Positions 24,652 to 32,590 of a stretch of DNA of 32,590 bases are shown in pieces. The translations under genes and the position numbers were made by a program. The stretch is from Alphaproteobacteria bacterium (lineage in GTDB: Bacteria; Pseudomonadota; Alphaproteobacteria; RF32; CAG-239): the NCBI GenBank assembly GCA_017457005.1, contig JAFTII010000007.1, positions 1-32,590 of the forward strand, given 5' to 3'. The notes under the pieces were generated by a model. The model was not told the DNA's origin, made no database searches, and worked only from the letters and a program-made list of their open reading frames with translations. Positions within the stretch are counted from its first letter, which is position 1; each line of letters begins with the position of its first letter.

Positions 24652-25065
24652 TTATTTCAAAATATCCAAGACGCTAGAATTCATCTCTCTAGCTGTTTTA
24701 AGCATATTTAAATTTGCATCATAGGCACGCTGAGCCTCTTTCATATCCATCATTTCAATCAAAGGATTAACATTTGGCAGAGCAATATAGCCTTGAGCAT
24801 CTGCTCCCGGATGATTAGGAGCATATTGCTTTTCAAAAGGTGCATTATCTTTTACCACTTTATCAACTCGCACCATTTGCGCACCGGATTCGGCATCTAC
24901 ATAGTTCTGAAAACTAACCACCTGCCGGCGATACGGCTCTCCTCCCGGTTCCGTAGAAACAGAGTCTGCATTAGCCATATTTTGAGCAATTATTTTCAAT
25001 CGTTCAGCTTGCACACGCATTCCCGAAGCAGCAACATCTGCACTAATGTTCAAATTACCTGCCAT
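24652..25065 (-). CDS. flgC: Flagellar basal-body rod protein FlgC
   Basis: 137 aa. A proximal rod subunit exported by the flagellar type III apparatus. The N-terminal rod motif DVAASGMRVQAERLKIIAQNMANADS and the C-terminal LIEMMDMKEAQRAYDANLNMLKTAREM are typical. The gap to flgB is 14 bases. Confidence 0.95.
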   Translation of the reverse strand: MAGNLNISADVAASGMRVQAERLKIIAQNMANADSVSTEPGGEPYRRQVVSFQNYVDAESGAQMVRVDKVVKDNAPFEKQYAPNHPGADAQGYIALPNVNPLIEMMDMKEAQRAYDANLNMLKTAREMNSSVLDILK

Positions 25066-25079
25066 AATTTCCCCTAAAC

Positions 25080-25496
25080 TCAGGCACTAATTTTTGTTGA
25101 TGAAATCTGCATTAAGGAGCGATATTTATTAAATATGGTAATCATACGCTTATATTCGCTACTTATTTTACTGGCTTCATTCATCTGTTGTTCCAAAACC
25201 ACTCCGTTACCATCAATAGTCAAAGCTTCCGATGGCTGGGGAGTATATACCAAATAACTTCCTTGATTTTTATTAGGAACACCTTGCAAATGCTTAGGAT
25301 TCGTAAGATTGAGCTTTAAACCGGCCACTGCGGCAGAAGACATTTCTTCTTCAAAAGATGGCTTTTGAATATCTCTTGCCAAATATCCGGGAGTACTGGC
25401 ATTAGCAATATTTTCTGCAATAACTTGCTGTCTGGCAGCCAAATACTGCATATTTTTATTTGCCATATTAAAAACTGTAAGATTTTTCAAATCCAT
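25080..25496 (-). CDS. flgB: Flagellar basal-body rod protein FlgB
   Basis: 138 aa from the ATG at 25496, preceded by GGGGA about nine bases upstream; an ATG five codons earlier would contain that site. A proximal rod subunit. The AARQQVIAENIANASTPGYLARD motif, the central VPNKNQGSYLVYTPQPSEALTIDGNGVVLEQQM and C-terminal ISSEYKRMITIFNKYRSLMQIS fit the family. First gene of the rod/FliE unit, behind a sigma-54-type promoter. Confidence 0.94.
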   Translation of the reverse strand: MDLKNLTVFNMANKNMQYLAARQQVIAENIANASTPGYLARDIQKPSFEEEMSSAAVAGLKLNLTNPKHLQGVPNKNQGSYLVYTPQPSEALTIDGNGVVLEQQMNEASKISSEYKRMITIFNKYRSLMQISSTKISA

Positions 25497-25544
25497 AAAT
25501 AAAATCCCCATTTACAAATTATGTGTCCCCACACATAACAGATA

Positions 25545-25560
25545 TGCAAAAGCTATGCCA
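25545..25560 (-). promoter_or_regulatory. Sigma-54 (RpoN) promoter of flgB-flgC-fliE
   Basis: On the minus strand the 16-base sequence TGGCATAGCTTTTGCA fits the -24/-12 consensus TGGCACGRNNNTTGCW at all conserved positions except C6 to T and G7 to A, with exact GG-to-GC spacing. The start codon of flgB lies about 38 bases beyond the predicted transcript start. Sigma-54 control of rod genes is known in Caulobacter and other bacteria. Confidence 0.75.
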
Positions 25561-25626
25561 AATAAAAGACCTTGCCTTTTAAGTGAGTAAGAGATAAATT
25601 ACTGTTATCTACTTACGGAGCTTTTG

Positions 25627-25938
25627 ATGTCTGAAACAAATAATAGCAAAAATCAGCAAAAAAACAACGACACGCCGGACTTTTCCACAACGGATTATGC
25701 CGTTGCTCTAAAATATGATCCCCACCAAGATAAAGCCCCCGTTGTTACCGCTAAAGGACAAGGAGAAATTGCCTCCAAAATCATTGCTCTTGCTCAAGAA
25801 AACGACATTGAAATACGCCAAGATGCAGATCTCTTACAAATACTCAAAACTGTTAATATTGACGAAGAAATTCCCATTGAAGCCTTTGCTGCAGTCGCTG
25901 AAATAATTTCATATATATATAATCAAAACAAATCTTAA
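25627..25938 (+). CDS. Stand-alone FlhB C-terminal-domain (FlhB-like) protein
   Basis: 103 aa from the ATG at 25627 with CGGAG upstream. After a 25-residue hydrophilic N-terminus the sequence matches the cytoplasmic export-switch domain of FlhB/YscU: DYAVALKYDPHQDKAPVVTAKGQGEIASKIIALAQENDIEIRQDADLLQIL and EEIPIEAFAAVAEIISYIY. It has no membrane segments and lacks the NPTH autocleavage site; it corresponds to the part after the PTH. Such FhlB-type proteins can partly replace the FlhB C-domain in Salmonella-type systems. It is divergent from flgB, so a flagellar export role is likely. Confidence 0.83.
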   Translation: MSETNNSKNQQKNNDTPDFSTTDYAVALKYDPHQDKAPVVTAKGQGEIASKIIALAQENDIEIRQDADLLQILKTVNIDEEIPIEAFAAVAEIISYIYNQNKS

Positions 25939-26033
25939 TTCTTATTAAAACTTACTAAAAGCTTAACATTACAAAAAAAATTTATTTTTAATTTTAGATG
26001 ATGTTAATAAATTTATAACCATCTATCAATCAT

Positions 26034-27167
<1,134 letters not shown>

Positions 27168-27180
27168 GATTTACAACACA

Positions 27181-27220
27181 TAACAAAAAGCCTCCCATAT
27201 AATATGAGAGGCTTTTGTTA
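27181..27220. terminator. Terminator between convergent ccrM and rplS
   Basis: AAAAGCCTC pairs with GAGGCTTTT, extended by TAAC/GTTA across a one-base bulge, followed on the plus strand by TTTTTT. The flanking A/T tracts make it usable by the rplS operon as well. Confidence 0.87.
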
Positions 27221-27231
27221 TTTTTTACTGA

Positions 27232-27630
27232 TTATTCAGCTGAAGAAGCATCGTTCTTTGCTTTTGCTGTAGCAGACAAATCATCAGCAATACGAGCAGA
27301 ACGGCCACGTAAAGCACGCAAGAAATATAATTTTGCGCGGCGAACTTTACCGATACGAGCAACTTCAATTTTAGCAACATTCGGAGAATAAAGAGGGAAT
27401 ACACGCTCTACACCTTCACCGAATGAAATTTTACGAACAGTAAATGAAGAATTCAAACCATCATTTTTACGAGCAATGCACACACCCTCATAAACTTGGA
27501 TACGTTCACGATCACCTTCTTTTACTTTGGTGTGAACTTTCAAAGTATCACCAGGTTTGAAGTTAGGAAGATTTTTTCCTTCCATTAACTTTTCCATCTG
27601 TTCTTTTTCAATATTTTCAATAATGTTCAT
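27232..27630 (-). CDS. rplS: 50S ribosomal protein L19
   Basis: 132 aa from the ATG at 27630 with AAAGGG upstream; a longer frame reaching into trmD is not supported. L19 lies at the 30S-50S interface. Recognised by [57 protein letters not shown] and [18 protein letters not shown]. The Ala/Lys/Ser-rich C-terminal tail (about 15 residues) extends past the conserved core. Last gene of the ffh operon. Confidence 0.96.
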   Translation of the reverse strand: MNIIENIEKEQMEKLMEGKNLPNFKPGDTLKVHTKVKEGDRERIQVYEGVCIARKNDGLNSSFTVRKISFGEGVERVFPLYSPNVAKIEVARIGKVRRAKLYFLRALRGRSARIADDLSATAKAKNDASSAE

Positions 27631-27670
27631 CACTTTTACCCTTTTATAAGTATTTGGTTTGCTTTTACAC

Positions 27671-28360
27671 CTAATTCTTTTCAGAATCAAGATATTTTTT
27701 CCACAAATCAGGTCGTCTGACCTTTGTTACCTGTTTTGATTGTTCCAATCGACAATCTTTTATCTTTTGATGATGCCCGCTAAGCAACACATCCGGAACA
27801 CAGCGTCCTTCCCATTCTGCCGGTTTTGTATATTGCGGATATTCCAATAAAAACTTTTCAAAGCTCTCATCTTCAACAGATTCCGCATTACCCAACACAT
27901 CAGGCAACAAACGAACTATCGCATCTAACATTATTTGTGCAGCTTGCTCTCCTCCGGTTAAAATATAATCACCGATAGAAACATCTTCCGCACCATAAGC
28001 CTCCAATACTCGCTCATCTATTCCTTCAAAACGGCTGCAAATAATAGTCAAATTATCCTCTTTAGCCAGTTCATGAACCATTTTCTGATTCAAAGGCTTT
28101 CCGCGCGGACTCATATTTATTAATCGCCCGCCTGAATAATTTTCCTTTAATGCCGCGCCTAATACATCCGGCCTCATAACCATTCCGGCTCCGCCTCCGG
28201 CTGGTGTGTCATCAACAGAACCGTGCTTATCAAAAGCATAATTTCTGATATTTACGGTTTCTAAAGACCACTTACCGTCATCCAAAGCTTTGCCTGTTAA
28301 AGAGCTTCCCAAAAAACCCGGAAACAATTCCGGAAATATGGTTAAAACCTTAACTTTCAC
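27671..28360 (-). CDS. trmD: tRNA (guanine-N1)-methyltransferase TrmD
   Basis: 229 aa, GTG start at 28358-28360 overlapping the end of rimM by 11 bases. TrmD makes m1G37 in tRNAs reading CNN/CGG-type codons, preventing +1 frameshifts, and is essential. The SPOUT trefoil-knot motifs are present: [17 protein letters not shown] (50-66), SPRGKPL (84-90), [11 protein letters not shown] (108-118) and [11 protein letters not shown] (128-138). Forty bases separate it from rplS. Confidence 0.96.
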   Translation of the reverse strand: MKVKVLTIFPELFPGFLGSSLTGKALDDGKWSLETVNIRNYAFDKHGSVDDTPAGGGAGMVMRPDVLGAALKENYSGGRLINMSPRGKPLNQKMVHELAKEDNLTIICSRFEGIDERVLEAYGAEDVSIGDYILTGGEQAAQIMLDAIVRLLPDVLGNAESVEDESFEKFLLEYPQYTKPAEWEGRCVPDVLLSGHHQKIKDCRLEQSKQVTKVRRPDLWKKYLDSEKN

Positions 28361-28883
28361 TGGTTTCGCCCTCTATATCTGCGGCATATTGCATCATCTT
28401 AACAATAATATATCCTTCCTTTAAGTTGATAGTCGGAACATATTCCTTAGTAAAAGGCAACATTTCAAGGCGATTCTCAGAAGTTCTGATTTCTATCAAA
28501 TCGCCGGCTCCAAAATTATATAAAGCATTTATAGTACCTACTTTTTCTCCTTGAGCAGTAAGAGCCATCAATCCGATAAGATCAGTATGATAAAACTCAT
28601 CTTCTGCAGTCTGTGGCAATTTGGTACGTTCAATATACAATCCGGTTCCGATTAAAGTTTCTGCTGCATTTCGGTCATCAACACCTTTAATTTTGACACG
28701 CAATAATTCCTTTGAGTGACCGACTATTTTCAGTTCAAAAAGCCTATTTCCGCTTTCATCAGAAAGCATACCATAGCCGGTAAGGTCATTTTCATTTTCA
28801 GTAAAGCTCTTAACTTTAACTTCACCTCTGATTCCGTGTACCCCGACAATCGCTCCTAAACAAACTTTTGCAACTGCAGCCAT
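28350..28883 (-). CDS. rimM: Ribosome maturation factor RimM
   Basis: 177 aa. RimM binds S19 and helps mature the 30S head. The N-terminal part has VCLGAIVGVHGIRGEVKVKSFTE and the C-terminal PRC-barrel has DLIGLMALTAQGEKVGTINALYNFGAGDLIEI and MLPFTKEYVPTINL. The end overlaps the trmD start. Confidence 0.95.
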   Translation of the reverse strand: MAAVAKVCLGAIVGVHGIRGEVKVKSFTENENDLTGYGMLSDESGNRLFELKIVGHSKELLRVKIKGVDDRNAAETLIGTGLYIERTKLPQTAEDEFYHTDLIGLMALTAQGEKVGTINALYNFGAGDLIEIRTSENRLEMLPFTKEYVPTINLKEGYIIVKMMQYAADIEGETSES

Positions 28884-28927
28884 AACTTATTCCTAAAACT
28901 TAAATTTACAGGTAACCTAAAAATTTA

Positions 28928-29326
28928 TTATTCTGCACTAGCTTCTTCAGCAGATGCAGCTTCAGCAGCGGCAGCTTCAGCAGCAGCCTTAGCTTTTTCT
29001 TCTTTTTCTCTGATACGCTCTAAAGCTTTAGTTTTGAGAGCAGACTTTTTCGGTTGTTCACGCAAAGCAGGTGCAGCTACCAAACCTAATTTAGACAAGA
29101 GTTTTTCAAGTCTTTCGGTAGGTTGAGCGCCTTTAGACAACCAATATTTTACACGTTCTTCATTAATCATAAAACGTTCTGCATGGTCTTGAGGCAACAT
29201 CGGATTATATGAACCCAATCTTTCAATAAAACGACCATCACGAGGAGCGCGCTGATCAGCTGCAACCACACGATAAAACGGACGTTTTTTTGAACCACCA
29301 CGAGACAGTCTGATACGTACTGACAT
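28928..29326 (-). CDS. rpsP: 30S ribosomal protein S16 with Ala/Glu-rich tail
   Basis: 132 aa, longer than the roughly 80-residue E. coli protein. The core (residues 1-80) opens VRIRLSRGGSKKRPFYRVVAADQRAPRDGRFIERLGSYNP and continues with WLSKGAQPTERLEKLL. The extra C-terminal part is basic, then a run rich in Ala and Glu that is probably helical; such extensions are common in Alphaproteobacteria. It lies 44 bases before rimM and 24 after ffh. Confidence 0.95.
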   Translation of the reverse strand: MSVRIRLSRGGSKKRPFYRVVAADQRAPRDGRFIERLGSYNPMLPQDHAERFMINEERVKYWLSKGAQPTERLEKLLSKLGLVAAPALREQPKKSALKTKALERIREKEEKAKAAAEAAAAEAASAEEASAE

Positions 29327-29350
29327 TTGTTTTCCTTTCTATTAAGTTTA

Positions 29351-30730
29351 TTAAAACGGGAATTTTCCCATTCCTCCACCCAACATTTTGCCAAGAGGAG
29401 AGTTTTTCAACATAGCCGGATTCGGCATTCCGCCCATCCGACCCATTTTTTTCATCATAAGTGACATTTGCTCATAAGATTTGAGCAGTTTATTCACCTC
29501 AGATACTTCAACTCCGGAGCCGGCCGCAATTCTTTTCTTGCGAGATGCTTTGATAATATCGGGATTTTTTCTTTCTTGTTTAGTCATGGAAAGAATAATC
29601 GCCTCTTGCTTTTTAATCAAATTGTCGCCAACTCCGGCAGCTTCAATCTGATTTTTAAATTTGGATAATCCGGGAATCATTCCGATAATTCCTCCCAAAG
29701 AACCCAATTTTTGAACTTGTCTTAATTGAGAGAGCATCATATTCAAATCAAATCTGCCCTTCATCATCTGTTCTGCTAATTTTTCGGTTTCTTCTCTATC
29801 AACATTTTCTATAGCTTTTTCCACCAAAGAAACCACATCACCCTGTCCCAAAATTCTTCCGGCAAGTCTGTCAGCATGAAATTCTTCAAATTCATCAAGT
29901 TTTTCACCGGTACCTAAGAATTTGATTGGTACATTAGCCACCATTTTCATAGATAAAGCAGCACCCGCCCGAGAAGAACCGTCTATTCTGGTTAGTATCA
30001 AACCGGTAATACCTACTTGTTCATTAAATTCCTTAGCAACATTACATGCATCTTGCCCGATCATAGAATCTGCAACTAACAAAACTTCCGTAGGGTTAGC
30101 AATTTTCTTAACCTCAACAACTTCATCCATCAATTGCTTATCTATATGCAAACGACCGGCAGAGTCCAAAATTATGACATCAAATCCGCCTTTTTTTGCA
30201 AAATCTAATGCTCTTTTAGTAATATTTGCCGGCTTTTCATTTTTAACAATCGGCAAAGAAAAACCTCCGATTTGACTCGCCAATTGCTCCAACTGTTCTT
30301 GCGCTGCCGGACGATAAATGTCTAATGAGACTAATAATACTTTTTTACCGTTTTTAGCCAATTTTTTAGCTAATTTTGCAGAAGTGGTAGTTTTTCCCGA
30401 ACCTTGCAAACCAACCATCAAGAGACAAACCGGAGGATTAGACTTAAAATTAAGAGATGTATCACCATCACCTAAAAGTTTAAGTAATTCATCGTGAACA
30501 ATTTTGATAACCATTTGTCCCGGTTGGATAGAGCGAACAACTTTTTCACCCAAAGCCTGTTCTTTTACTTTTGCAATAAACTCCTTAACTACCGGCAAAG
30601 AAACATCAGCTTCTAACAATGCAATTCTTATTTCTCGCATTGTATTATTAATATCATCCTCACTCAAAACTCCCCGTGAAGTGATTTTATTAAAAACTGC
30701 TGTTAACTTATCAGTTAAGCTATCAAACAC
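29351..30730 (-). CDS. ffh: Signal recognition particle protein Ffh
   Basis: 459 aa. Ffh with 4.5S RNA delivers nascent inner-membrane proteins to FtsY. The N domain is followed by the GTPase G domain with P-loop GLQGSGKTT (107-115), DSAGR (189-193, Thr-to-Ser variant of the common DTAGR) and TRIDGSSRAG, and then the methionine-rich M domain ending MMKKMGRMGGMPNPAML... that binds signal sequences and RNA. GTG start at 30728-30730 with GAAGGA upstream. First gene of ffh-rpsP-rimM-trmD-rplS. The 4.5S RNA gene is not in this window. Confidence 0.96.
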   Translation of the reverse strand: MFDSLTDKLTAVFNKITSRGVLSEDDINNTMREIRIALLEADVSLPVVKEFIAKVKEQALGEKVVRSIQPGQMVIKIVHDELLKLLGDGDTSLNFKSNPPVCLLMVGLQGSGKTTTSAKLAKKLAKNGKKVLLVSLDIYRPAAQEQLEQLASQIGGFSLPIVKNEKPANITKRALDFAKKGGFDVIILDSAGRLHIDKQLMDEVVEVKKIANPTEVLLVADSMIGQDACNVAKEFNEQVGITGLILTRIDGSSRAGAALSMKMVANVPIKFLGTGEKLDEFEEFHADRLAGRILGQGDVVSLVEKAIENVDREETEKLAEQMMKGRFDLNMMLSQLRQVQKLGSLGGIIGMIPGLSKFKNQIEAAGVGDNLIKKQEAIILSMTKQERKNPDIIKASRKKRIAAGSGVEVSEVNKLLKSYEQMSLMMKKMGRMGGMPNPAMLKNSPLGKMLGGGMGKFPF

Positions 30731-30763
30731 TATTCAAACTTCCTTCAATTTAAACCTCTAACG

Positions 30764-30808
30764 CGCCAGTGTGCGAACCCTCGCTGACTGGCGGTGCTCC
30801 TTGGAGCA
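30764..30808 (-). promoter_or_regulatory. Structured GC-rich leader of the ffh operon
   Basis: In the predicted roughly 110-nt leader two hairpins follow each other: TGCTCCAAGGAGCA (30795-30808), and a two-tier hairpin with outer helix CGCCAGT/ACTGGCG (30764-30793) and inner GCGA/TCGC. The block is GC-rich inside an AT-rich gap. No T-run follows, so it is not a classic terminator. It does not match 4.5S RNA, a tRNA or a riboswitch class that I can recall. It could be a regulatory leader or a dispersed palindromic repeat. Confidence 0.45.
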
Positions 30809-30846
30809 TACGAATTTTCAGTTTATTAATTAGAAAATCTGTTAGG

Positions 30847-30875
30847 TTTATATACGTATTTGTCTTAAGAGTCAA
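30847..30875 (-). promoter_or_regulatory. Strong candidate sigma-70 promoter of the ffh operon
   Basis: On the minus strand TTGACT (30870-30875) and TATAAA (30847-30852) are separated by exactly 17 bases, five of six matches to each consensus hexamer. It lies just beyond the stop of the upstream leucine-rich-repeat gene, so the operon is independently transcribed. Confidence 0.65.
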
Positions 30876-30897
30876 GCATATATTTAACCTTACCAAT

Positions 30898-32590
30898 TTA
30901 CCAAGCATTGCTTGGCCAAGACCCATCATTGGTAACTTGAGTATCAGCAAATATATCTGTATACATGTTTAAGCTTGATGGCATTGCAGGAGCAGTACCG
31001 CTTAGTCCGGAACAATGATCGAACATATACATGCCCTGAGATAATTTTGATGGTAACTCTGGAATACTTCCGGTTAATCCTGTACAGCTATAGAACATCA
31101 TATTAGCTATAGTTAAACTTGTTGGTAGTTCAGGTATATTTCCGGTCAATCCACTGCAACGATAAAACATACGACTTCCATCCGGTAACGTTGTTGGTAA
31201 TGTTGGAATATTACCGGTTAATCCGCTACAACCACTAAACATTTCGCTAGCACCTTTTAATCCTGATGGTAAAGGTGGTATTGTGCCTGTTAAACCTGTA
31301 CAACCTGAAAACATCTCTGAGCCATTAATTAATGATGCCGGCAATATCGGAATATTTCCTGTTAAACCTGTACAACCTGAAAACATGGCCATTCCATTTT
31401 TTAATGATGCCGGCAATATCGGAATATTTCCTGTTAAACCGGAACATGCTTGAAACATGCCTAAACCATTATTTAATGATGATGGTAATGTTGGAATACT
31501 TCCTGTTAAGCCACTACAATTCCAAAACATATTAGATGCATCAGTTAATAATGAAGGCAGGCTAGGAATATTACCGCTTAAACCTGTACAATTAAAAAAC
31601 ATTTTTGATGTGTTACGCAAACTACTTGGTAATGCAGGTACTTGTCCTGTTAATTTTGAACATCCTAAAAATAATGACTCAGCATTTTCTAATTTTGGTG
31701 GCAGTTCAGGAAAAACACCTATTGCGTCATCACAATATCCAAAAACACCGTAATTAAAACTAGAACTGTTTACATTATATGCTAAACTTGTAATGCTGCT
31801 TAAATTAAGTCGTTTAAATTCTTTAATATTTAATGTTACTGTTACTAAAGTTCCTAACCTTTCTATATCTCCTGTAAGAGTTACAGTATAATCTCCAATA
31901 GCTGTATATGTATGAGATATTCTATAACTTTCTTCATCAACTTCTGTTGTACTTCCGTCACCCCAATCAATTATACCATAAACAGCATCCACGTAGAAAT
32001 TTAAAGACGAATTAACTTCACTTACTGTAAATATTATCTCAATAGCACCTGTAGTTTGTTTATAACAAATCGTACCTGCCGGATTAATTGCATAACCACT
32101 CTTACAAGAACTTAGTTTATATTTAGTAGTTCCATCGCAAGTTGAGCTTGCACAAGAACCATTACTCGGACAAGATGTCAATGTATATCCATCCCAACTA
32201 CAAGCAACACAAGTATTTCCACTCAATTCATAACCACTATTACAAGTTCTGGTGCATTGATAGCATTTGCTACTACCGGAATAACCGCTATAGCTTGTTC
32301 CTATTGTCCAAGAGCCGTTACTGAAAGATGAACCGCAATTAGTTGCAGAAGTTGCGTATCCGCTTGCGCATGAGCTTGCCACACAACTGTTACCACTTTT
32401 TGTATAACCTGTATTACACTTAGATATTTTATACTTCTTAGTAGTATTACCACAGCCGACGGTGCAATTAGTACAAGTGGCATTGGCAGGACAAGAAGTC
32501 AGTGTATAAGCCGAACAGTCGGTTGGTACACAGGTCTTTCCGACTTCACACTTGCTTGCACAGTCCTGCCAATAGCTATCGCAACCCAAA
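30898..32590 (-). CDS. Cys-rich, PKD-like, BspA/DUF285-like leucine-rich-repeat surface protein (partial, N-terminus outside window)
   Basis: At least 563 aa; the frame is open at the right edge, so the true start and any signal peptide are not seen. The visible part begins with about 175 residues of cysteine-rich repeats (YTLTSCPANATC, KYKISKCNTGYTKSGNSC, YTLTSCPSNGSC, KYKLSSCKSGY), followed by a PKD-like segment (IIDWGDGSTTEVDEESYRIS and HTYTAIGDYTVTL). Then come 11 leucine-rich units of 24 residues on the theme MFxxCSGLTGNIPxLPxSLxxx, close to DUF285/BspA-type repeats. These architectures usually belong to secreted or surface proteins that mediate adhesion. It ends SNAW just before the ffh promoter; no terminator is evident. 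Confidence 0.82.
   Translation of the reverse strand, partial: LGCDSYWQDCASKCEVGKTCVPTDCSAYTLTSCPANATCTNCTVGCGNTTKKYKISKCNTGYTKSGNSCVASSCASGYATSATNCGSSFSNGSWTIGTSYSGYSGSSKCYQCTRTCNSGYELSGNTCVACSWDGYTLTSCPSNGSCASSTCDGTTKYKLSSCKSGYAINPAGTICYKQTTGAIEIIFTVSEVNSSLNFYVDAVYGIIDWGDGSTTEVDEESYRISHTYTAIGDYTVTLTGDIERLGTLVTVTLNIKEFKRLNLSSITSLAYNVNSSSFNYGVFGYCDDAIGVFPELPPKLENAESLFLGCSKLTGQVPALPSSLRNTSKMFFNCTGLSGNIPSLPSLLTDASNMFWNCSGLTGSIPTLPSSLNNGLGMFQACSGLTGNIPILPASLKNGMAMFSGCTGLTGNIPILPASLINGSEMFSGCTGLTGTIPPLPSGLKGASEMFSGCSGLTGNIPTLPTTLPDGSRMFYRCSGLTGNIPELPTSLTIANMMFYSCTGLTGSIPELPSKLSQGMYMFDHCSGLSGTAPAMPSSLNMYTDIFADTQVTNDGSWPSNAW
31330..31440. repeat. Near-identical 72-bp coding repeat units in the leucine-rich-repeat gene
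   Basis: A 39-base stretch at 31330-31368 recurs identically at 31402-31440, exactly 72 bases (24 codons) apart, both encoding the NIPILPASL-type unit. The exact nucleotide identity, against synonymous drift in other units, suggests a recent unit duplication and potential for copy-number change. It is a coding repeat, not a CRISPR. Confidence 0.8.

Noticed and set aside
30764..30808. Possible 4.5S SRP RNA or tRNA next to ffh
   Set aside because: The conserved SRP tetraloop region (GGAAGCAGCC-type) is missing, and the GGGTTCGC segment does not form a tRNA T-arm with a cloverleaf.
30750..30950. 66-residue minus-strand frame ending GAPPVSEGSHTGALEV
   Set aside because: It runs across the ffh promoter and the palindromic leader and overlaps the end of the leucine-rich-repeat gene; it is better explained as translation of a structured non-coding region.
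31000..31660. Regularly spaced repeats resembling a CRISPR array
   Set aside because: The 72-base period is exactly 24 codons, the units are degenerate and in frame, and they encode leucine-rich repeats; no cas genes are present.

Overview
The window looks like chromosome from a low-GC, motile, probably host-associated alphaproteobacterium. The evidence is gene content rather than any database comparison: a CcrM-type DNA methyltransferase, an ftsE gene divergent from an MJ0042 zinc-ribbon/DUF3426 protein, a DUF2066-PerM-type pair beside ndk, the order ffh-rpsP-rimM-trmD-rplS, and flgB-flgC-fliE behind a close match to the sigma-54 promoter consensus. Pyruvate phosphate dikinase together with pta-ackA suggests a pyrophosphate/acetate-linked, partly fermentative energy metabolism. 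I see no rRNA, tRNA, CRISPR array, prophage or insertion sequence.

Layout. 1-5.9 kb: the ftsE end, zinc-ribbon protein, ispA-xseB, a small ArsR-type regulator, then a leftward run pal, cpoB, tilS, smpB (envelope constriction, tRNA-Ile lysidine synthesis, ribosome rescue). 6.2-7.8 kb: accessory stretch with two overlapping unrecognised genes and two copies of a 115-bp element, each holding a 76-nt hairpin. 7.8-10.5 kb: ppdK. 10.7-15.2 kb: accessory stretch with an orphan lipoprotein, a 646-bp non-coding gap, and a two-gene surface module (793-aa lipoprotein with a DTVY-repeat stalk plus a predicted beta-barrel protein) that looks Bacteroidetes-like and is richer in GC than its neighbours. 15.3-24.3 kb: core genes (PerM-type transporter, DUF2066 protein and ndk leftward; pta-ackA, two tandem Ppx/GppA paralogues, rlmE, an rsmB-type methyltransferase rightward). 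24.3-27.2 kb: fliE, flgC, flgB leftward, a stand-alone FlhB C-terminal-domain protein and ccrM rightward. 27.2-30.7 kb: the translation/secretion operon ffh to rplS, leftward, with a near-consensus promoter and a structured leader. 30.9 kb to the end: the C-terminal part of a Cys-rich, PKD-like, BspA/DUF285-like leucine-rich-repeat surface protein, open at the window edge.

The most interesting non-core signals are the paired hairpin elements at 7.5-7.8 kb, where one base-pair change between copies is compensatory, the foreign-looking lipoprotein/barrel module at 12.0-15.2 kb, and the overlapping orphan pair at 6.2-7.3 kb. None of these can be assigned a function from sequence alone. Start codons were moved from the longest reading frame where a ribosome binding site or family alignment favoured an internal start; these cases are stated.
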